Shown here piece by piece: positions 23,699 to 35,729 of a stretch of DNA of 64,000 bases. A program made the translations under genes and the position numbers. The DNA lies in NCBI GenBank assembly GCA_003550325.1, contig QKWP01002007.1:12209-76208 (forward strand), written 5' to 3'. The notes under the pieces are model-generated. The model had not been told where the DNA came from. It worked only from the letters and a program-made list of their open reading frames with translations, and ran no database searches. The DNA comes from Gigaspora rosea. Lineage: Eukaryota; Glomeromycota; Glomeromycetes; Diversisporales; Gigasporaceae. The first letter of the stretch is position 1. Each line of letters begins with the position of its first letter.

Positions 23699-24059
23699 GC
23701 TATTCCACAAAAAATTTTACCCCCCATGTGATTTTGACCAATCGAATTTCAGGATCAGGTGTAACGTAAAAATCGAAATGAAACAACTTTTTTACAAAAA
23801 AACGCGAATAGCTCTAAATTTTAATTAGGAAACCACCTTCTGCGGCCTAATTAAAAATATTCCTTGTGAAATTTTACTAATAAACTCAACCCTAACCCTA
23901 CGTTGTCCTCACCCTAACCCTAACTATAACGAGGTTTATTTTTACGCACAACTTTTTACTTAGAAAACAAAATACGTTTGTTTTGACTTCACGTTACACC
24001 TGATCTTAAAATTTGATTGGTCACAGTCACGTGGGGGTAAAATTTTTGTGGGAGAGCTA
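23699..24059. mobile_element. MITE family D, copy 1, TA target
   Basis: The left arm, GCTATTCCACAAAAAATTTT and on to GATCAGGTGTAACGT, is mirrored over about 60 bp by the right arm ending GTGGGAGAGC. TA lies at both edges (23697-23698 and 24058-24059). The interior carries CCCTAACCCTA and CACCCTAACCCTAAC. Related but more decayed copies or ends are at about 33660-33892 and 61058-61300, with single ends near 15866 and 31983. Confidence 0.8.
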
Positions 24060-24082
24060 CCACTAATAGTGACTCGCAATAA

Positions 24083-24414
24083 TGTAACTCCGTTCACAGA
24101 TCAAAGAGCTTTAAAAATTAAGAAAGAAATTTTTTACTATAGTTTTTTTTTCATTTATTATAAAACACACCTATGGTGGTTTTTGCACCTATCACATGTT
24201 TTATTATTTTTTTAAATTTTTATAAGGTTTGAATCAAACATGGCATCGAAACGAATCCTATCTGAAACTAGTTTCGGAAGGGTTCTAATCCGAAATTAGT
24301 TTCAGATTTATTAAAAAAAATTGAAACTCTGAAACCTGAAACCCTGAAACTATAATCCAAAACCCAAACCTATAATTTGAAACTCAAAAATATAATATTG
24401 AAGGCTTTACGGCT
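24083..24414. repeat. GAAAC-rich degenerate repeats
   Basis: 24243-24395 is a run of CTGAAAC/CGAAAC/CCGAAATTAG units. The complementary GTTTCAGG/GTTTCGGA runs occur at 25345-25660, so the two may be arms or copies of one decayed element of about 1.4 kb. Confidence 0.5.
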
Positions 24415-24693
24415 GATTTCAAAATTAATAGGACACATGAGAAAATTTTTTGATCCACAGTAAATTTTCAGTAATTACATTTACCGAAAATTTTATAGTT
24501 TTTTGATAATATAATTTTATTATCACGGTATTGATTGTTTTGATTTTCACAGATCAGTCCAAAAATCAAAACAATCAATACCATGATATTATTGAAAAAC
24601 TATAAAATTTTCAGTAAATGTAATTACCGAAAATTTACCGCGGATCAAAAAATTTTCTTATGTGTCTCACTAATTTTGAAATCAGCTGTAAAA
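24415..24693. mobile_element. Foldback MITE with CGGCTGATTTCAAAATTA ends
   Basis: The arms of about 125 bp (24415-24540 and 24565-24693) pair with few mismatches around the apex GATCAGTCC. A separate 20-bp piece, ACAACTGATTTCAAAATTCT, at 24868 matches the arm end, so another copy's end is nearby. Confidence 0.85.
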
Positions 24694-25344
24694 TTTATTG
24701 TAAAGTTGATGTATTTTTAATGAACCCAAAATGTAAAATTATTTTTGAATAAATTATAACATTATATAGATCATTTTTTTAATTATGATTTTTTTTTTTT
24801 ACTGCCTCGTTTGTTCGGGGTTTTTTTAAAGCTGGCCAACTTTATTTTTAATATTATACCGTTATTACAACTGATTTCAAAATTCTAGGGTGATAGAAAA
24901 ATTGACAACGATGAATTGATAAGTATTTGATGACTTTTGATACCAACAATTAATTTAATTCTGAGGTAACTTATTAATTCTATCATTAGTAGATATGAAC
25001 GTACTAATTACTTATTATTACTTGATATTGTATCTAGTTTTTACGTAGTAAGTAAAAAAACTAATACTTGCAAAAGCAACCTTGATTGTCAGAATATAAA
25101 CTCTGAAATTATACCTTTCATATTATACTTTGTGAATCATAACAACAAAAAGGACTGCACGTATGCAATAAATTGTTGGATGCATTTTGGTCCAAATATT
25201 GCTTGATATTCAAATTTTATTGTATTCTTTAAGGAGATATATAACATACATCAATGCGATTAATGTATATTGAAGAGATACATAGCATACATCAGTGTAT
25301 TTAAAAGATATATATAATACATTAACGCAATAAATGGAAGTTTG
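24694..25344. other. AT-rich intergenic DNA
   Basis: No gene. A decayed tandem array at 25208-25330 has about three units of GAGATATATAACATACATCA. Confidence 0.45.
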
Positions 25345-25660
25345 GGTAGTTTTGGTGTTCAGGTGAGGTTTCGGGTTTCGAATGAGGTTTCAGGTGTTAG
25401 ATGAGGTTTCGAGTTTTGGATAAGGTTTCAGAAGTTATAATCCGAAGCCTGAAACTTTCAGATTTGGTACAAAAGAGTTTTGGTGCCAACTTTGAAGAGA
25501 ATAAACAAATAAATTATTGATGTTTTGGCAGTTTCAGGGTTTCAGTTGAGGTTTCAGGGTTTCAGTTGAGAATTTGTGTTTCGAATAAGGTTTCGGAAGC
25601 TATAATCTGAAACCCAAAACTTTCAGAATTGACAAAAAAGGTTTCAGTACCATCTCAGGT
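25345..25660 (+). repeat. GTTTC-rich repeat array
   Basis: Units such as GAGGTTTCAGGTGTTAGAT and AGGGTTTCAGTTGAGG recur at roughly 20-bp spacing, in two blocks each ending AAACTTTCAG. It is complementary in sequence to the GAAAC array at 24243-24395. Confidence 0.65.
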
Positions 25661-26374
25661 TTGAATATAAAAATTTTTATACAAAATTTACATGTTAGTG
25701 TTAGTATTTAGAGTTAGGTTTCATATATTTTATTATGTTTTTAGATTTTTATAAGATTTGAATATAAAAATTTTTAACACAAAATTTACATATTAGCATT
25801 AGTACATAGGGTTAGGATTAGGGTTTGGAAAGGGCTTTTAGGGGCATAGAACATTTTTACTTAGAACATCTTGCACCAATTAATTAGTCAGTTTTTGGAA
25901 TAATAAATACAGTACATAGGTATAAAACATCATAGGTGCGTTTTAGTAAAAGCTTTTTTTATTTTTTTTATTTTTTTTAAAAAGTTTTAAGCACAAACTC
26001 GATAAAATTTTTTATTTTATTTTATAAATTATAGAATTAAAATAAAAAGAACCCAATTTTTTAAAAAAGATCTTCCTGGCCAAACTATCAAATGGCCAGA
26101 AATAGTCAGCGATCACGATACCATGTCATTTTTCTGCCATGACTAACTCACCTTATTTTATATTCAAATTCTGACTTTGAATGAATGCTATATTCAAATC
26201 CACAGAATTTTTAATGTTTACATAACATAGTGTTCTACAAAAGTTACACACATTGTTAAATCTGCTTTAAATGAATTTAAAATAAAAATCAGCGATTTTT
26301 ATTATTGTGATTTAAATCACACGCCATTCCTAATGTGATGTGATGTATTGATCCCTATTTTTTACAAAAGAATA
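25661..26374. repeat. Two-copy tandem repeat (about 78 bp) and AT-rich DNA
   Basis: GATTTGAATATAAAAATTTT followed by ACAAAATTTACAT...TTAGGTT occurs at 25660 and again at 25750. The second ends in AGGGTTAGGATTAGGGTTT. The rest, to 26374, is AT-rich without a gene. Confidence 0.5.
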
Positions 26375-26880
26375 TGGATCTAGGTTGGTGTTTAGTTCTA
26401 GTTGTTAATAGGTTCTATAGCAAACTTATCAGCTAGGCATTTTTACTTAATTAACGGATATGTTTTCATTAGTAAAATTTTTAATGATCTTGGGCAAAAT
26501 TGATCAATTCCGATCCATCCAACTATGATTCTAATGCACTCCGAAATATTCAGACCCAGAATTTGTTGACCTCTTATTAAACCCTATAAGATTTAGTATA
26601 ATGTGAAATCAAACCAAATTGTATTAGGATTAGATTTTTACAGAACTGTCACCAAATTTCTGGGTCGGATGCATCAAATTTAGGTCAGTATTTAGCCCTA
26701 GTTGTTTTAGCAAGTTCTATAGCAAAATTTTTAGCTGGGCATTTTTTACTTAATGAATGGGTATGATTTATTAGCAAAATTTTTTATGATCTTGAGCCAA
26801 AATTGATCAATTCTGATCCAGCTGACTATGATTCCGATGCACTCTGACATATCCCAACCTGGAATTTTGTGAACTCCTCT
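26375..26880 (+). repeat. Family C repeat, two tandem copies of about 290 bp
   Basis: Two successive units share GTTCTATAGCAAA, AGCTGGGCATTTTTTACTTA, AATTTTTTATGATCTTG and AAATTGATCAATTCTGATCC. A third, inverted copy lies in the insertion at 22953-23658. There is no coding frame. Confidence 0.7.
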
Positions 26881-26902
26881 GTATGTGTTGGGTTTGTATT
26901 AT

Positions 26903-27192
26903 TTCACCAACAATCACTTCACTGACATAACATTTCACTAACAAATACTCACCAACAAGTTCATTTACCAACAGTTTGTTTCACTGAAGCTCATTTTACC
27001 AACAAGTTTTTTTTCAAAAAGCACACTAAATTTAGCCTTAATTCTACCTAATTCTACTTTGACTCTAATGACAATGACCAGAATTACTTTGTCAGTGAAA
27101 TGAGCTTTGGTGAAATAAAATGTCAGTAAAATGAACTTGTTGGTGAATAATTGTCAGTAAAATATTATGTTGGTGAAGTGATTGTTGATGAA
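26903..27192. mobile_element. MITE built of TTCACCAACAA units
   Basis: TTCACCAACAATCACTTCAC at the left is mirrored by GTGAAGTGATTGTTGATGAA at the right. Within each arm of about 95 bp the unit TTCACYAACAA is repeated five or six times. It is 290 bp and non-coding. Confidence 0.8.
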
Positions 27193-27261
27193 TTGATTGC
27201 CACCCGTATGTGTTGTTAGGATTAGAGTGAGATAAGAGTAGGATCTGAGAGAGACACAGCT

Positions 27262-27352
27262 ATACCTTTTGAGTATGCCTTTTGAGCATGCCTTTTGAGC
27301 ATGCCTTTTGAGCATGCCTTTTGAGCATGCCTTTTGAGCATGCCTTGGGGCA
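27262..27352 (+). repeat. 13-bp minisatellite GCATGCCTTTTGA
   Basis: Six to seven units are nearly identical, each carrying the palindrome GCATGC. The minus strand is open through it in two frames (27154-27411 and 27222-27440), which is expected from a 13-bp period without stops and is not evidence of a gene. Confidence 0.9.
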
Positions 27353-28607
27353 TGCCTATGAGCAGAATTGTTATGGAACACAGACATGGATAGCGAACAA
27401 CATTGGGACATGTCTGCTCAGAATTTTTTGTCCCTGACATTTAGCTAATTTATGTGAATCACATATGATTATTAGCCAATAAAATTCTTTGTATCCCTTA
27501 AATTATTATCATTTTTACATAACCCAAACCAAGAAAAGGTCTGTATAATTCCACAATTTGATTGGTTTTACCTAGTGAACATGTCCTGAACATAGTAGGG
27601 ACAAAGTAAAAATTAGTAGAACATTGTCTGTATACAATATCATACCAGGACATTATTGCAGACATGGTTTGGATGACCTGTTTCAGACTGTTTGTATCTC
27701 TTGTAAAATTTGTAGATCAAATGTTCATTGTTGACCTGCAAATACTTTTTAGAAATTGAGCCTAATGAAGCAATTATTGGCAAGGAGTCATGTGGGCACA
27801 GAAATACAAACTGTGCAGTGATTTATCATAGTTGTTAGTATATAGATTTAGTGATTTAGTAAAAGGGTCTATTTATTGTAATTTAGAGTAATTAAAAGAG
27901 TGCATAATATAGTTCATAGAATCAAATAAATAAAATATTCTTTATAGACTTAAGAGAATATTATTTTCAAACATATCTACAAAGTAAAATAAATATTGCT
28001 TATATATATAAAAAACTATTTACTAAAATGGTACAAATAGTTTAGTTCATCAATTTTTATAGTAGTATTAAAAATTTTGTAGATTATTTACTTATAAAAT
28101 TGAATTTAATTAGTAAAAATTTTTATATGTTTTTTAATTTTTTTATATATAGTACTAAAAATTTTAAAAAATTAAAAATTTAAAATTATATCTTCTTAAT
28201 AATAAGCAAAAATTTTTAAAATAAAATATAGTTTGATAGACTTAGTTAAAAGCTATCAAATTATGCATTTTATTTTGCAACTTTAAAATTTTTTATTAAG
28301 AAGATATAATTTAAAAAAATTATTAATTGATTTGATATCTTTAAACTGTTTGCACTATAAGAACATATGGCTCTTGTGCCTTAAGTGATCAATTTATTAT
28401 TTATGTTACTTTTATCATATCAGTCTCTTATACCTTACTTGCAACATGTAGCACATCTGCTAGAAAGCTTCCAGAAATCAGCTAATTTCAGGATGGGTAG
28501 TCAGCTAAAGTATCAGATGTAATTCTAGCCAAAATTTCATAATTCCGGCCAAAGTTGCAAAATTATTTTTAACCAAAATTATAAATTATTAATAATATTT
28601 AATAATT
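27353..28607. other. Intergenic DNA without a recognised gene
   Basis: It is moderately AT-rich to about 27840 and strongly AT-rich afterwards. No intact coding frame, TIR pair or array was recognised. Confidence 0.4.
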
Positions 28608-28830
28608 AATAACTTTTGATCTACTGGACCAAATTTGATAATTTAACTACCAAAATAATCCTCTTAATAAGAGAATTCTAGCAAGCTTGAAACTATTAAA
28701 ATCTAATTACAGAATCTTGTAATTAGATTTTAAAATTTTGGGCTTGCTAGAATCCTTTTGTTAAGCAGATTATTTTGGTAGTTGAACCATTGAAATTGGC
28801 CCAGTAGTTCAAAAGTTATTAACAATTAAA
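28608..28830. mobile_element. Foldback family E, copy 1
   Basis: The left arm (TAACTTTTGATCTACTGGAC, ACTACCAAAATAATCCTCTT, CTAGCAAGCTTGAAA) is mirrored around an apex near ATTACAGAATCTTGTAAT. It is adjacent to copy 2; a third copy is at 38627-38930. Confidence 0.8.
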
Positions 28831-28841
28831 AAATAATTTTT

Positions 28842-29165
28842 AATTGTTAATAACTTTTGTTTTACTGGATCAATTTTGATAATTCAGCTACCAAAATAAT
28901 TCTCTCAATGGGAGGATCCAGCAAGCCCAAAATTGTTAAATTCAATTATAGGATCCTAAGATCAAAATAAATTTGTATTACTATAAATAGTTTATAATTA
29001 TTTAATAAATTATAAAACTTTTATAGTAATACAAATCTATTCTGATCACAGTTTCCTGTGATTAGATTTTTTAGATTTGGACTTGCTAAAATCCTCTTAT
29101 TGAGATGATTATTTTAGCAGTTAAATTATCAAATTTGGTCTAGTAAATTAAAAGTTATTACTACC
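28842..29165. mobile_element. Foldback family E, copy 2
   Basis: Same arm motifs as copy 1 (CTACCAAAATAATTCTCTCA, CAGCAAGCCCAAAATTG). The centre carries an extra inverted pair, TTTGTATTACTATAA and its complement, around 28971-29036. Confidence 0.8.
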
Positions 29166-29168
29166 GGT

Positions 29169-29539
29169 ATTAATTAGCAATTCACGTAAGAACAGGACAA
29201 TTTATAAAATTTTATATAATAAAAATAAACAAATTTACTATAATATTTAAAATGTTGGAATCCAGTTTGCCTACAATATTAAGTATTAATAGTTTAAATA
29301 TAATATAAAATTAAATTATATAGGCATAAAAATATGGTATTTGTCTTTCTTTTTATTAAAAGTCTAGTAGAATTTTCTAAAAATAAAAGGTGCTTTACTA
29401 AGAGCTGAAATTTTGAATTTTAAAAAAAACCCAATCTTTTTACTATATAATTTTGGGAATTGGATTCCATATTACTATTAAAACTATATAAATACTTATC
29501 CCCAACTTTTGTCCTGTTCTTACGTGAATTGCTAATTAA
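29169..29539. mobile_element. MITE with TTAGCAATTCACGTAAGAAC ends
   Basis: About 30-bp TIRs (AATTAGCAATTCACGTAAGA and onward to ACAGGACAA) are perfect inverted copies at 29169 and 29539. It is 371 bp and AT-rich inside. Perfect TIRs suggest a fairly recent insertion. Confidence 0.88.
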
Positions 29540-31170
29540 GTGTTATATTTAACTTTTTAATAATCATAAAATCTAATTGGCTAATTGGAGTATTAGGTGT
29601 AGGTGGGCAGTATTGTCATTGGACTTGGACTTGAACATGTATTGGACATGAACAGTCCATGTCCATGTCCAAACAAAAATTATGACCAAAGTAATTTCTA
29701 TGTCCAAAAGTATAGCAAACTTTTAGCTAATTTTTGTAGATCATCCTGTGATATTGCAATATCTCTGGTTTAAAATCATAATTAGTTTTAAAATTTAGAT
29801 ACCTTTCTGACACTTTTAATTAGTGATTCAATATGGGTTTAGATGTATTTTTTTCATGTTTTTTACTTTTTTACTCTATTTGTTGTTTTTGTCTCATCAG
29901 AATTATATATTTTAATTGGCTATTAGTTCTGTTAGGTATCTCTTAGGTATTACCAGCAAGAGATGCCAAAAGCTTCCAAAATTTATTTATACAAAACTAT
30001 TTTATATATAGTTTAATTGGCATTAATAAAAGTGCAATAAAAAAATTCTGGCACAAACAATATCTATGAACAAAGTTCTTATTAAAAACATAATAATAAA
30101 CAAAAAAAATAACAAAATTAGAGTACTCGAAATAAAAAACAAACAAAGCGCAAAAAAAATAAATAAATAAATGAATAATAGATAACAAAACTATGAATAA
30201 TGCTTATTCTAAAAGACTAATAAACAAAAAAAACAGAAGTTTCAAACTATAACTATATAATATTCAAATCTATTATCACCAAACTAGTTTAATTTTAATA
30301 CTCTCAAACATACAGTAAATAAATTTAATGTTAACCTCTGAAATCTATAAGCTCATATTCATTGCTACTAATTTATTTTATTAGCAATACTGTTTTTAGA
30401 ATTATAAATAATTAATTAGCAAAGAAACTTATTGAAATTAAATTACCAACCTTTAATAGATTCATTAATTATATTTATTTTTATGGGCTAAATTGAAATG
30501 TCTAAACATACCTCTCATCTAACTTTCAAATTACCTTACTGATTACCAAATTACTTTAGTATATTGTAGAGCCGGAGGTGGCAATAACCTTGATTATTAA
30601 ATATTGTCTTGTATTTATTTTTGGTTAAGCAAAAAAAAATTTATTCTTGGTTAAGCACAGAAAATGTAATACACAAATCAAAAAATGACCAGCCAATAAA
30701 CTTTTTGAACATTGGACATTATCCAAAAAATGTGCAATGATAATTAGCCAATAAAATTCTTGGACATTGGACATCATCCAAGTTTATGCCCAATAATTTA
30801 CTTGAATATTTGTCCATATACATCATTTAATCATGCAAATATTATGGACATGAATATTGGACATTGTCCAAAATTGTCCAAGTCCAACAATTTTGCTTGA
30901 ACATTTGTCCAAGTACATTGCTGTAGATGGGTAAAGTAGGCTTATAGTAAACAAAACCAGCTGATTTCTGAAAGCTCCCTCATTTAGATTCATACCTATA
31001 TGAACAAATAGTCTATTACAAAAAATATTATATTTAACTTTTTAACAATTGTAAAATCTGATTGGCTAATTAGAGTATCAGGTGTGAGTGAGTGTATAGG
31101 CTTATAGTAAACAAAAATTAGCTGATTTCTGAAAACTCTCTTACATGTAATACCTTTGTCACATGTGCAG
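29540..31170. repeat. Composite repeat region rich in TCCAAGTCCAA units
   Basis: GGACTTGGACTTGAACATG near 29625 is mirrored by GTCCAAGTCCAACAATTTTG near 30875. TTAACTTTTTAAYAAT...TCTRATTGGCTAATT occurs at 29550 and 31036. TTATAGTAAACAAAA...AGCTGATTTCTGAAA occurs at 30940 and 31100. At least one TIR element of about 1.3 kb with duplicated flanks seems present. I could not fix its borders and saw no transposase. Confidence 0.5.
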
Positions 31171-33068
31171 TGACAATGATTTTTTGTAGCAACAAAACCC
31201 AAATTCTGCAGTTATTTACTTCTAATTTCTGTAATAATACTCAATAATAAATTTATATTTATGCACAAAAAAATTTTAAATTCTGTAAATTTTTGCACAA
31301 AAAATTTTCTATTTTTGTGCAAAAAAATCTAATTGCCAATATACTGAAACTTTCTGACAAACCATAATCATGTTTTGTATTAACTAATTATCTATCCTTC
31401 TGAGATTTCTGTTAATAAATAAGCAATTTGATTGAACTAAATCAAATTATAGTCTAAATTCTATGTCTACTAGTAACAAAATCTGATTTCTGCAAAACAC
31501 CACCCAATCTGTAAATTTTGTAGCATTCTGTATTTTGTAGTACATCTGATACATTTGATACATACAGTATAGTAGTTCCGTGCCTTATCCTATTCACACA
31601 GCAGGGGTTCAGTATACAAAGATAATACTATGTACAATACTACCTATAGGCATATCTTTCAACTATTGAGAATGCTCTAGTTATATAACATAAATGCTAT
31701 ATCAAATATCTGAAGTAACCAGAAGTGTAGTTAGTTAAGCAATATCAAAGAACAAAAAGCAATTATTTGATATTTTCTATACAAAAGAGCATGTCTATAG
31801 GCACAAATAGCATGCCTTAACCCAAAGCATACCCTCAGAGGCATGCCTAATTTTTACTTGTACTTTAAATCTAAATATGGGCAAGAAAAGATATTTATAG
31901 TAAAATTTAGTGAGTAATTTTTTTTCTAGAATGCAAAAGATGTTATAATCAATTTTTTGAAAAATTTGTAATTGCTTCAATTTTACATTACACCTGATTC
32001 TTCATTCTTATTTGCTGACAGAATAGAATAAATTATATAAATCCAATTTCAAAATTTTAATATTTCTATTGATAGTACTAACAATATTTTAAACTGTTAT
32101 TGGCAATTAATTGCTTATTAAATAAAACTAGGCAATTAGGAACTAATAGGTATTTGAGGCAATTAACTAATAAATTATATGGAGTAAATTTATTAAATAA
32201 TAAAAGTATATAATATATATAATTTTATACAATCTCAAATTTGGTTTATTGTATTAACACTTGATATGTTGATATGTATCCTTATTTTCTCTACACTGAT
32301 TCTATATTTATAACAAATAGCTATTTAAAAATGTTTTAGAATTACTACTTTAGCTAACTCCTGATAATATGTAAATGCTTTATTTTTAGAACTATCAATT
32401 CCTATTCCTAATTATAACATTAGCAAACTTGATAAATTGTGTCAACAATTTTTTGCCAATATAAATACATGTCTTGTTTTTGTTCTTTTTGATACCAGTT
32501 TTATATTTGAAACAATGACCAAGCCAGAATATTCCATCTGAATTATACAAAAAACAATTACATGCATAGTAAAATTTATATTTATCTACTAAAAGTAAGG
32601 TACTCTTTAGAGTTTCTAGATAGGGCCTACAACTAATCAATTATTTATATCATGTGCCATTATTAGATAATTAGCTAATCAAACTCAAGTAATCAATACA
32701 GATCAGTCTAACTAAATTGAATATTTTAAAATTATATTAATTAAATAATTTATCAATTAGTTGTTTAAAAATTTTTTAAATTGATTATGAAAAATAGAGG
32801 TTTTACTTAGGTCAAAAAATAGTAATTGGACTCTGAAAAACTCTAATACAACTCAGATCTGAGTTTGTATAATTTTAGCAGTATTTTAGCCAAATAAATA
32901 TACCGTATAAAATAGAGCAAAATTTGAAAATTTACTATATAAAAATGCAATATTTGATGAATTTCTATGCAAAATTTCCTTTTTTAAAATCATCTAAGTT
33001 GTATCAGAGTTCTTCAGGGTCCTATAGTAATCTGGGTCAAACCCAATCTAAAATTTATTGATTCAGGT
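31171..33068. other. AT-rich intergenic DNA
   Basis: No gene was recognised. A lone family D end (TTTTACATTACACCTGATTC) lies near 31981. Open frames here are short, low-complexity and unsupported. Confidence 0.45.
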
Positions 33069-33263
33069 AAGACCCCGAGCAATCTATAAACAGCTAACAA
33101 TTTTAAAAAATTGTTATATATTTTTAAAAACAGAAAAGATCTACATAAAAACAGTCAAAAATAAGCATTATTAATATTACTAAATATAGAAAAAATTTGC
33201 ACAAAAATAATTAAAAATAAGCAATAGCAAATTGTCACCTATCTATGTATAGCTCGGGGTCCT
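33069..33263. mobile_element. hAT-like MITE, family A, copy 2
   Basis: The ends AGACCCCGAGCAATCTATAA and ATAGCTCGGGGTCCT are inverted. ATTCAGG lies at both borders (33061-33067 and 33264-33270), a 7-8 bp target duplication. The interior shares AAAAGATCTACATAAAAACA and AAAATAAGCA with the copy at 59095. Confidence 0.82.
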
Positions 33264-33659
33264 ATTCAGGCCACAACCTGGATCAGACAGGATATATATA
33301 TTTTCTAGTGATATTCATTGTATTAGATTTTTTAATAGCAGATAGATACAGTATTAATACAGTAAATTATGTAATTTTTTAGAAGGAGGGGATTCCACTT
33401 TATCATGTCCTATATATATATAGTAAAATAGCCAATAATATTGAAGTATTTATTATAATAAAAATTTGCAAAAGTTGCTACATAGTAAAGTCTAAATTTT
33501 ACTATATCAATTGATAATTATTAATTAAATAAATTTGGTTAAAATATCAAAATAAAATTTTTATTAAAATTAAAAAATTTTTATTATTTAACATTTATTT
33601 TTAGAGTTTTATAATTTACTGCCATAGCGATGTATGCTTCCCTTGATCAACCAATTAGA

Positions 33660-33892
33660 ATGCAGGATCAGGTGTAATATGAAATCGAAGCAATTACAAT
33701 TTTTTTCAAAAATCGGCTATAGCATGAAATTTTGTCTATAAAATTATCTCTCATACTCTAAAAAAAAAATTCCTCTCAAAATTTTGGGTTAGCATTTTTT
33801 TGCTAAATTGGCCTACTCTAACTCTCACTCTAACCCTAAACTAACGAATTAATTTATTGTTTTGATTTCACATTATACCAGATCTTATAGAG
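33660..33892. mobile_element. Family D relative, decayed
   Basis: GGATCAGGTGTAATATGAAATC on the left pairs with GATTTCACATTATACCAGATC on the right. CTAACTCTCACTCTAACCCT lies inside, as in copy 1 at 23699-24057. The outermost TIR sequence of copy 1 is not recognisable here. Confidence 0.65.
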
Positions 33893-34498
33893 TGCGGTGT
33901 ATTGCATATGCGAAAAAATCAAAAATTCTAATTTTTATGTTTATTAAATATATTTTTTAAAAAAAATTTATTTTTTTTATTAAACATAAAATCAAAAAGT
34001 CAAATAATAAAAAGTTTTCATTACTGATAAAATTTTAAAGAAAGTATATTTTGATCTTTTGAACAAGTTTACTTAAGTAACTTTAATCAATCCATATGTA
34101 AAATTAAGACTTTACTATGTAGTAGATAAAATTTGATTGGTCAATAGTTTTATTACGAGAAGAGGAGTTAGACCTATGTAAATCCAAATTAGATGATTTA
34201 TTGCACTTCTCTAAGAATATTAATATATTTAAAATAAACTTTATTTGTGCGTAAAATAATTAAAAAGTTTTGAACTTAAATCAATATCTCAATCACTTTA
34301 AAATTTAATTTTAAAATTAATATATGTAAATATAGTAGCTCTAATAAATTTGTAAAAAAAGTTTGTTAAGTTTTAATCAGATAATTATTAAAAAAATTAG
34401 ATTTTAAATTATTACTTAAGCAATTAAAAATTATTAGAATAAAAATTTAAATTAAATTATTTATTAAAAATTTTATAATAAAAAATTTATGGAAAATT
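33893..34498. other. AT-rich intergenic DNA
   Basis: I see no gene, array or inverted pair of note. Confidence 0.4.
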
Positions 34499-34699
34499 AT
34501 TCATGGCGACCCGTCGCCATAGCGACCCTTATGATCGACCAATCATTTTTAAGATTGGCGATCATATATAAACAATGATTATCCTTTTGATAATCATTGT
34601 TTTTTTTTTTTTTTTGCGCGCGCTTTGTTGTTTTTTTTTTTTGCACTTTGTGGTTTGTTTTTTTTTATTTTTTTATTAATAACTATATTTTTTTTCTCT

Positions 34700-35000
34700 T
34701 TAGTGAGTCGTCGCTAGAGCCATTACTGGAGAGCCGTCATTGGAGTCATCATTGGAGCCATTGTTGAAGCCTTGGATTCGTCGTTGGAGCCGTCGTTGGA
34801 GTTGTCGTTAAAGCCTTGGTTTAGAGGTTGCAATTCGGGTAGCTTGGCCATTTTTTATTCTTTTCGTATTTTGGTATCTGATGGGTTTTTTTTTAAGTTC
34901 ACTAATTAGTCGTTTACCTTTGGTATCTTCTTTCGTCGTTTCCTTCGGTGCCTTCTTTGTCGTTTTCCTTCGGTGCCTTCTTTCATCGTTTTTCTTCGGA
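34700..35000 (+). repeat. GTCGTTGGAGCC and TTCGGTGCCTTC minisatellites
   Basis: 34705-34815 has about eight imperfect units of GCCRTCRTTGGA. 34915-34998 has four units of CGTCGTTTTCCTTCGGTGCC type. They form the GC-richest stretch of the neighbourhood, inside the TIR element. Confidence 0.7.
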
Positions 35001-35118
35001 CAAGTATTGGTGGATTCTTCTATAGGTTCGTCGTGTTTGTTGTCGTTTTTCAGTGGGTTTCTTCTGTAAGTTCATCTGTTGTTTTTTTGGTGGTGTCTTT
35101 GGTACATCGAAATCGGCA

Positions 35119-35720
35119 ATGGTGGCGTGTGGAAATAAGGATATTTATGATTGTATTAAGGAATTTCAACTTAAATCTACAGAATATAAAGATATAATTG
35201 AGTGGATTCCTTTAATATGCTAGAGAATATTCAAAGGCTTGGTGATGGATTTTTTGCAACCTGAGCGCTGATGAAATTCTTGGTAGTGGTTCTAATGCTA
35301 TTGGTTGGGATAAACTGGTTAAAGATTTTTGTAGTTTAAAATTCTTTACCGATTTGGGTGTATTTACAATTTCGTTTCTATATGTTTGTTTTTTTTTTTA
35401 TTGTAAGAATTGAAAAAAATAATAAATAAAAGGTTTTAAAATGCCCGAATTTTGTTACTTTTGATGAACAAGCTCAAGTAGATAGATAATATAAAATTAA
35501 AAAAAAAAAACTTAGCTATAGAACTGCCTACGCTAAATTCTAAAAGTCGCATAACTTGGCCGGTATAAATTAGAATATATTGTATAACCAAGTAAAATAG
35601 CAAATGAAATACGACAGCTGCCAAAAATTGGCAGATACAAACGAATCAAATGGAAATTATTTGCTTGGTTATTGTTATGAACATGGGATAGGAGTTGAAA
35701 AAGAAAAAATCTGCAGATAT
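35119..35720 (+). pseudogene. Protein kinase / Sel1-repeat gene fragment
   Basis: From ATG at 35119: MVACGNKDIYDCIKEF, then EYKDIIEWIP and, after a one-base frame change near 35212, NMLENIQRLGDGFFAT. This is the start of the kinase domain (glycine loop region) as found in the many Rhizophagus kinases beginning with a WIPF-x-LENI motif. A short further piece follows (AIGWDKLVKDF). At about 35629-35706 a separate frame reads LADTNESNGNYLLGYCYEHGIGV, a Sel1-type repeat. Catalytic residues of the kinase (VAIK Lys, HRD, DFG) are absent, so it cannot be active. Family assignment rests on motif memory. Confidence 0.65.
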
Positions 35721-35729
35721 GGGCGAAAG

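Larger units (their letters stand above)
22755..24082 (+). pseudogene. Small membrane/secreted protein gene split by two insertions
   Basis: Three pieces, 22755-22952, 23659-23698 and 24060-24082, join to 261 nt: ATG, 86 codons, TAA. The product starts MAEQAAGGHVSRFFR, has one hydrophobic segment (about residues 18-37, LTFFFLLFFFSGVVGGIAG) that could be an uncleaved signal or a membrane anchor, then a Ser/Asn/Thr-rich tail ending THTTNSDSQ. I do not recognise the family. Between the pieces sit an insertion flanked by the 9-bp duplication CCTGTGACC and a MITE flanked by TA. Removing each with one duplicate keeps the frame and reaches a stop at once. This supports a real gene interrupted in place, unless one or both inserts are spliced. 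Neither insert has GT-AG borders at those exact points. Confidence 0.6.

Noticed and set aside
23880-23935. Interstitial telomere from a chromosome fusion
   Set aside because: The CCCTAA units are few, degenerate and lie inside a MITE that has copies elsewhere.
27154-27440. Minus-strand frames over the 13-bp minisatellite
   Set aside because: A 13-bp repeat without stop codons is open in several frames at once; the peptide KGMLKRHAQ simply cycles.
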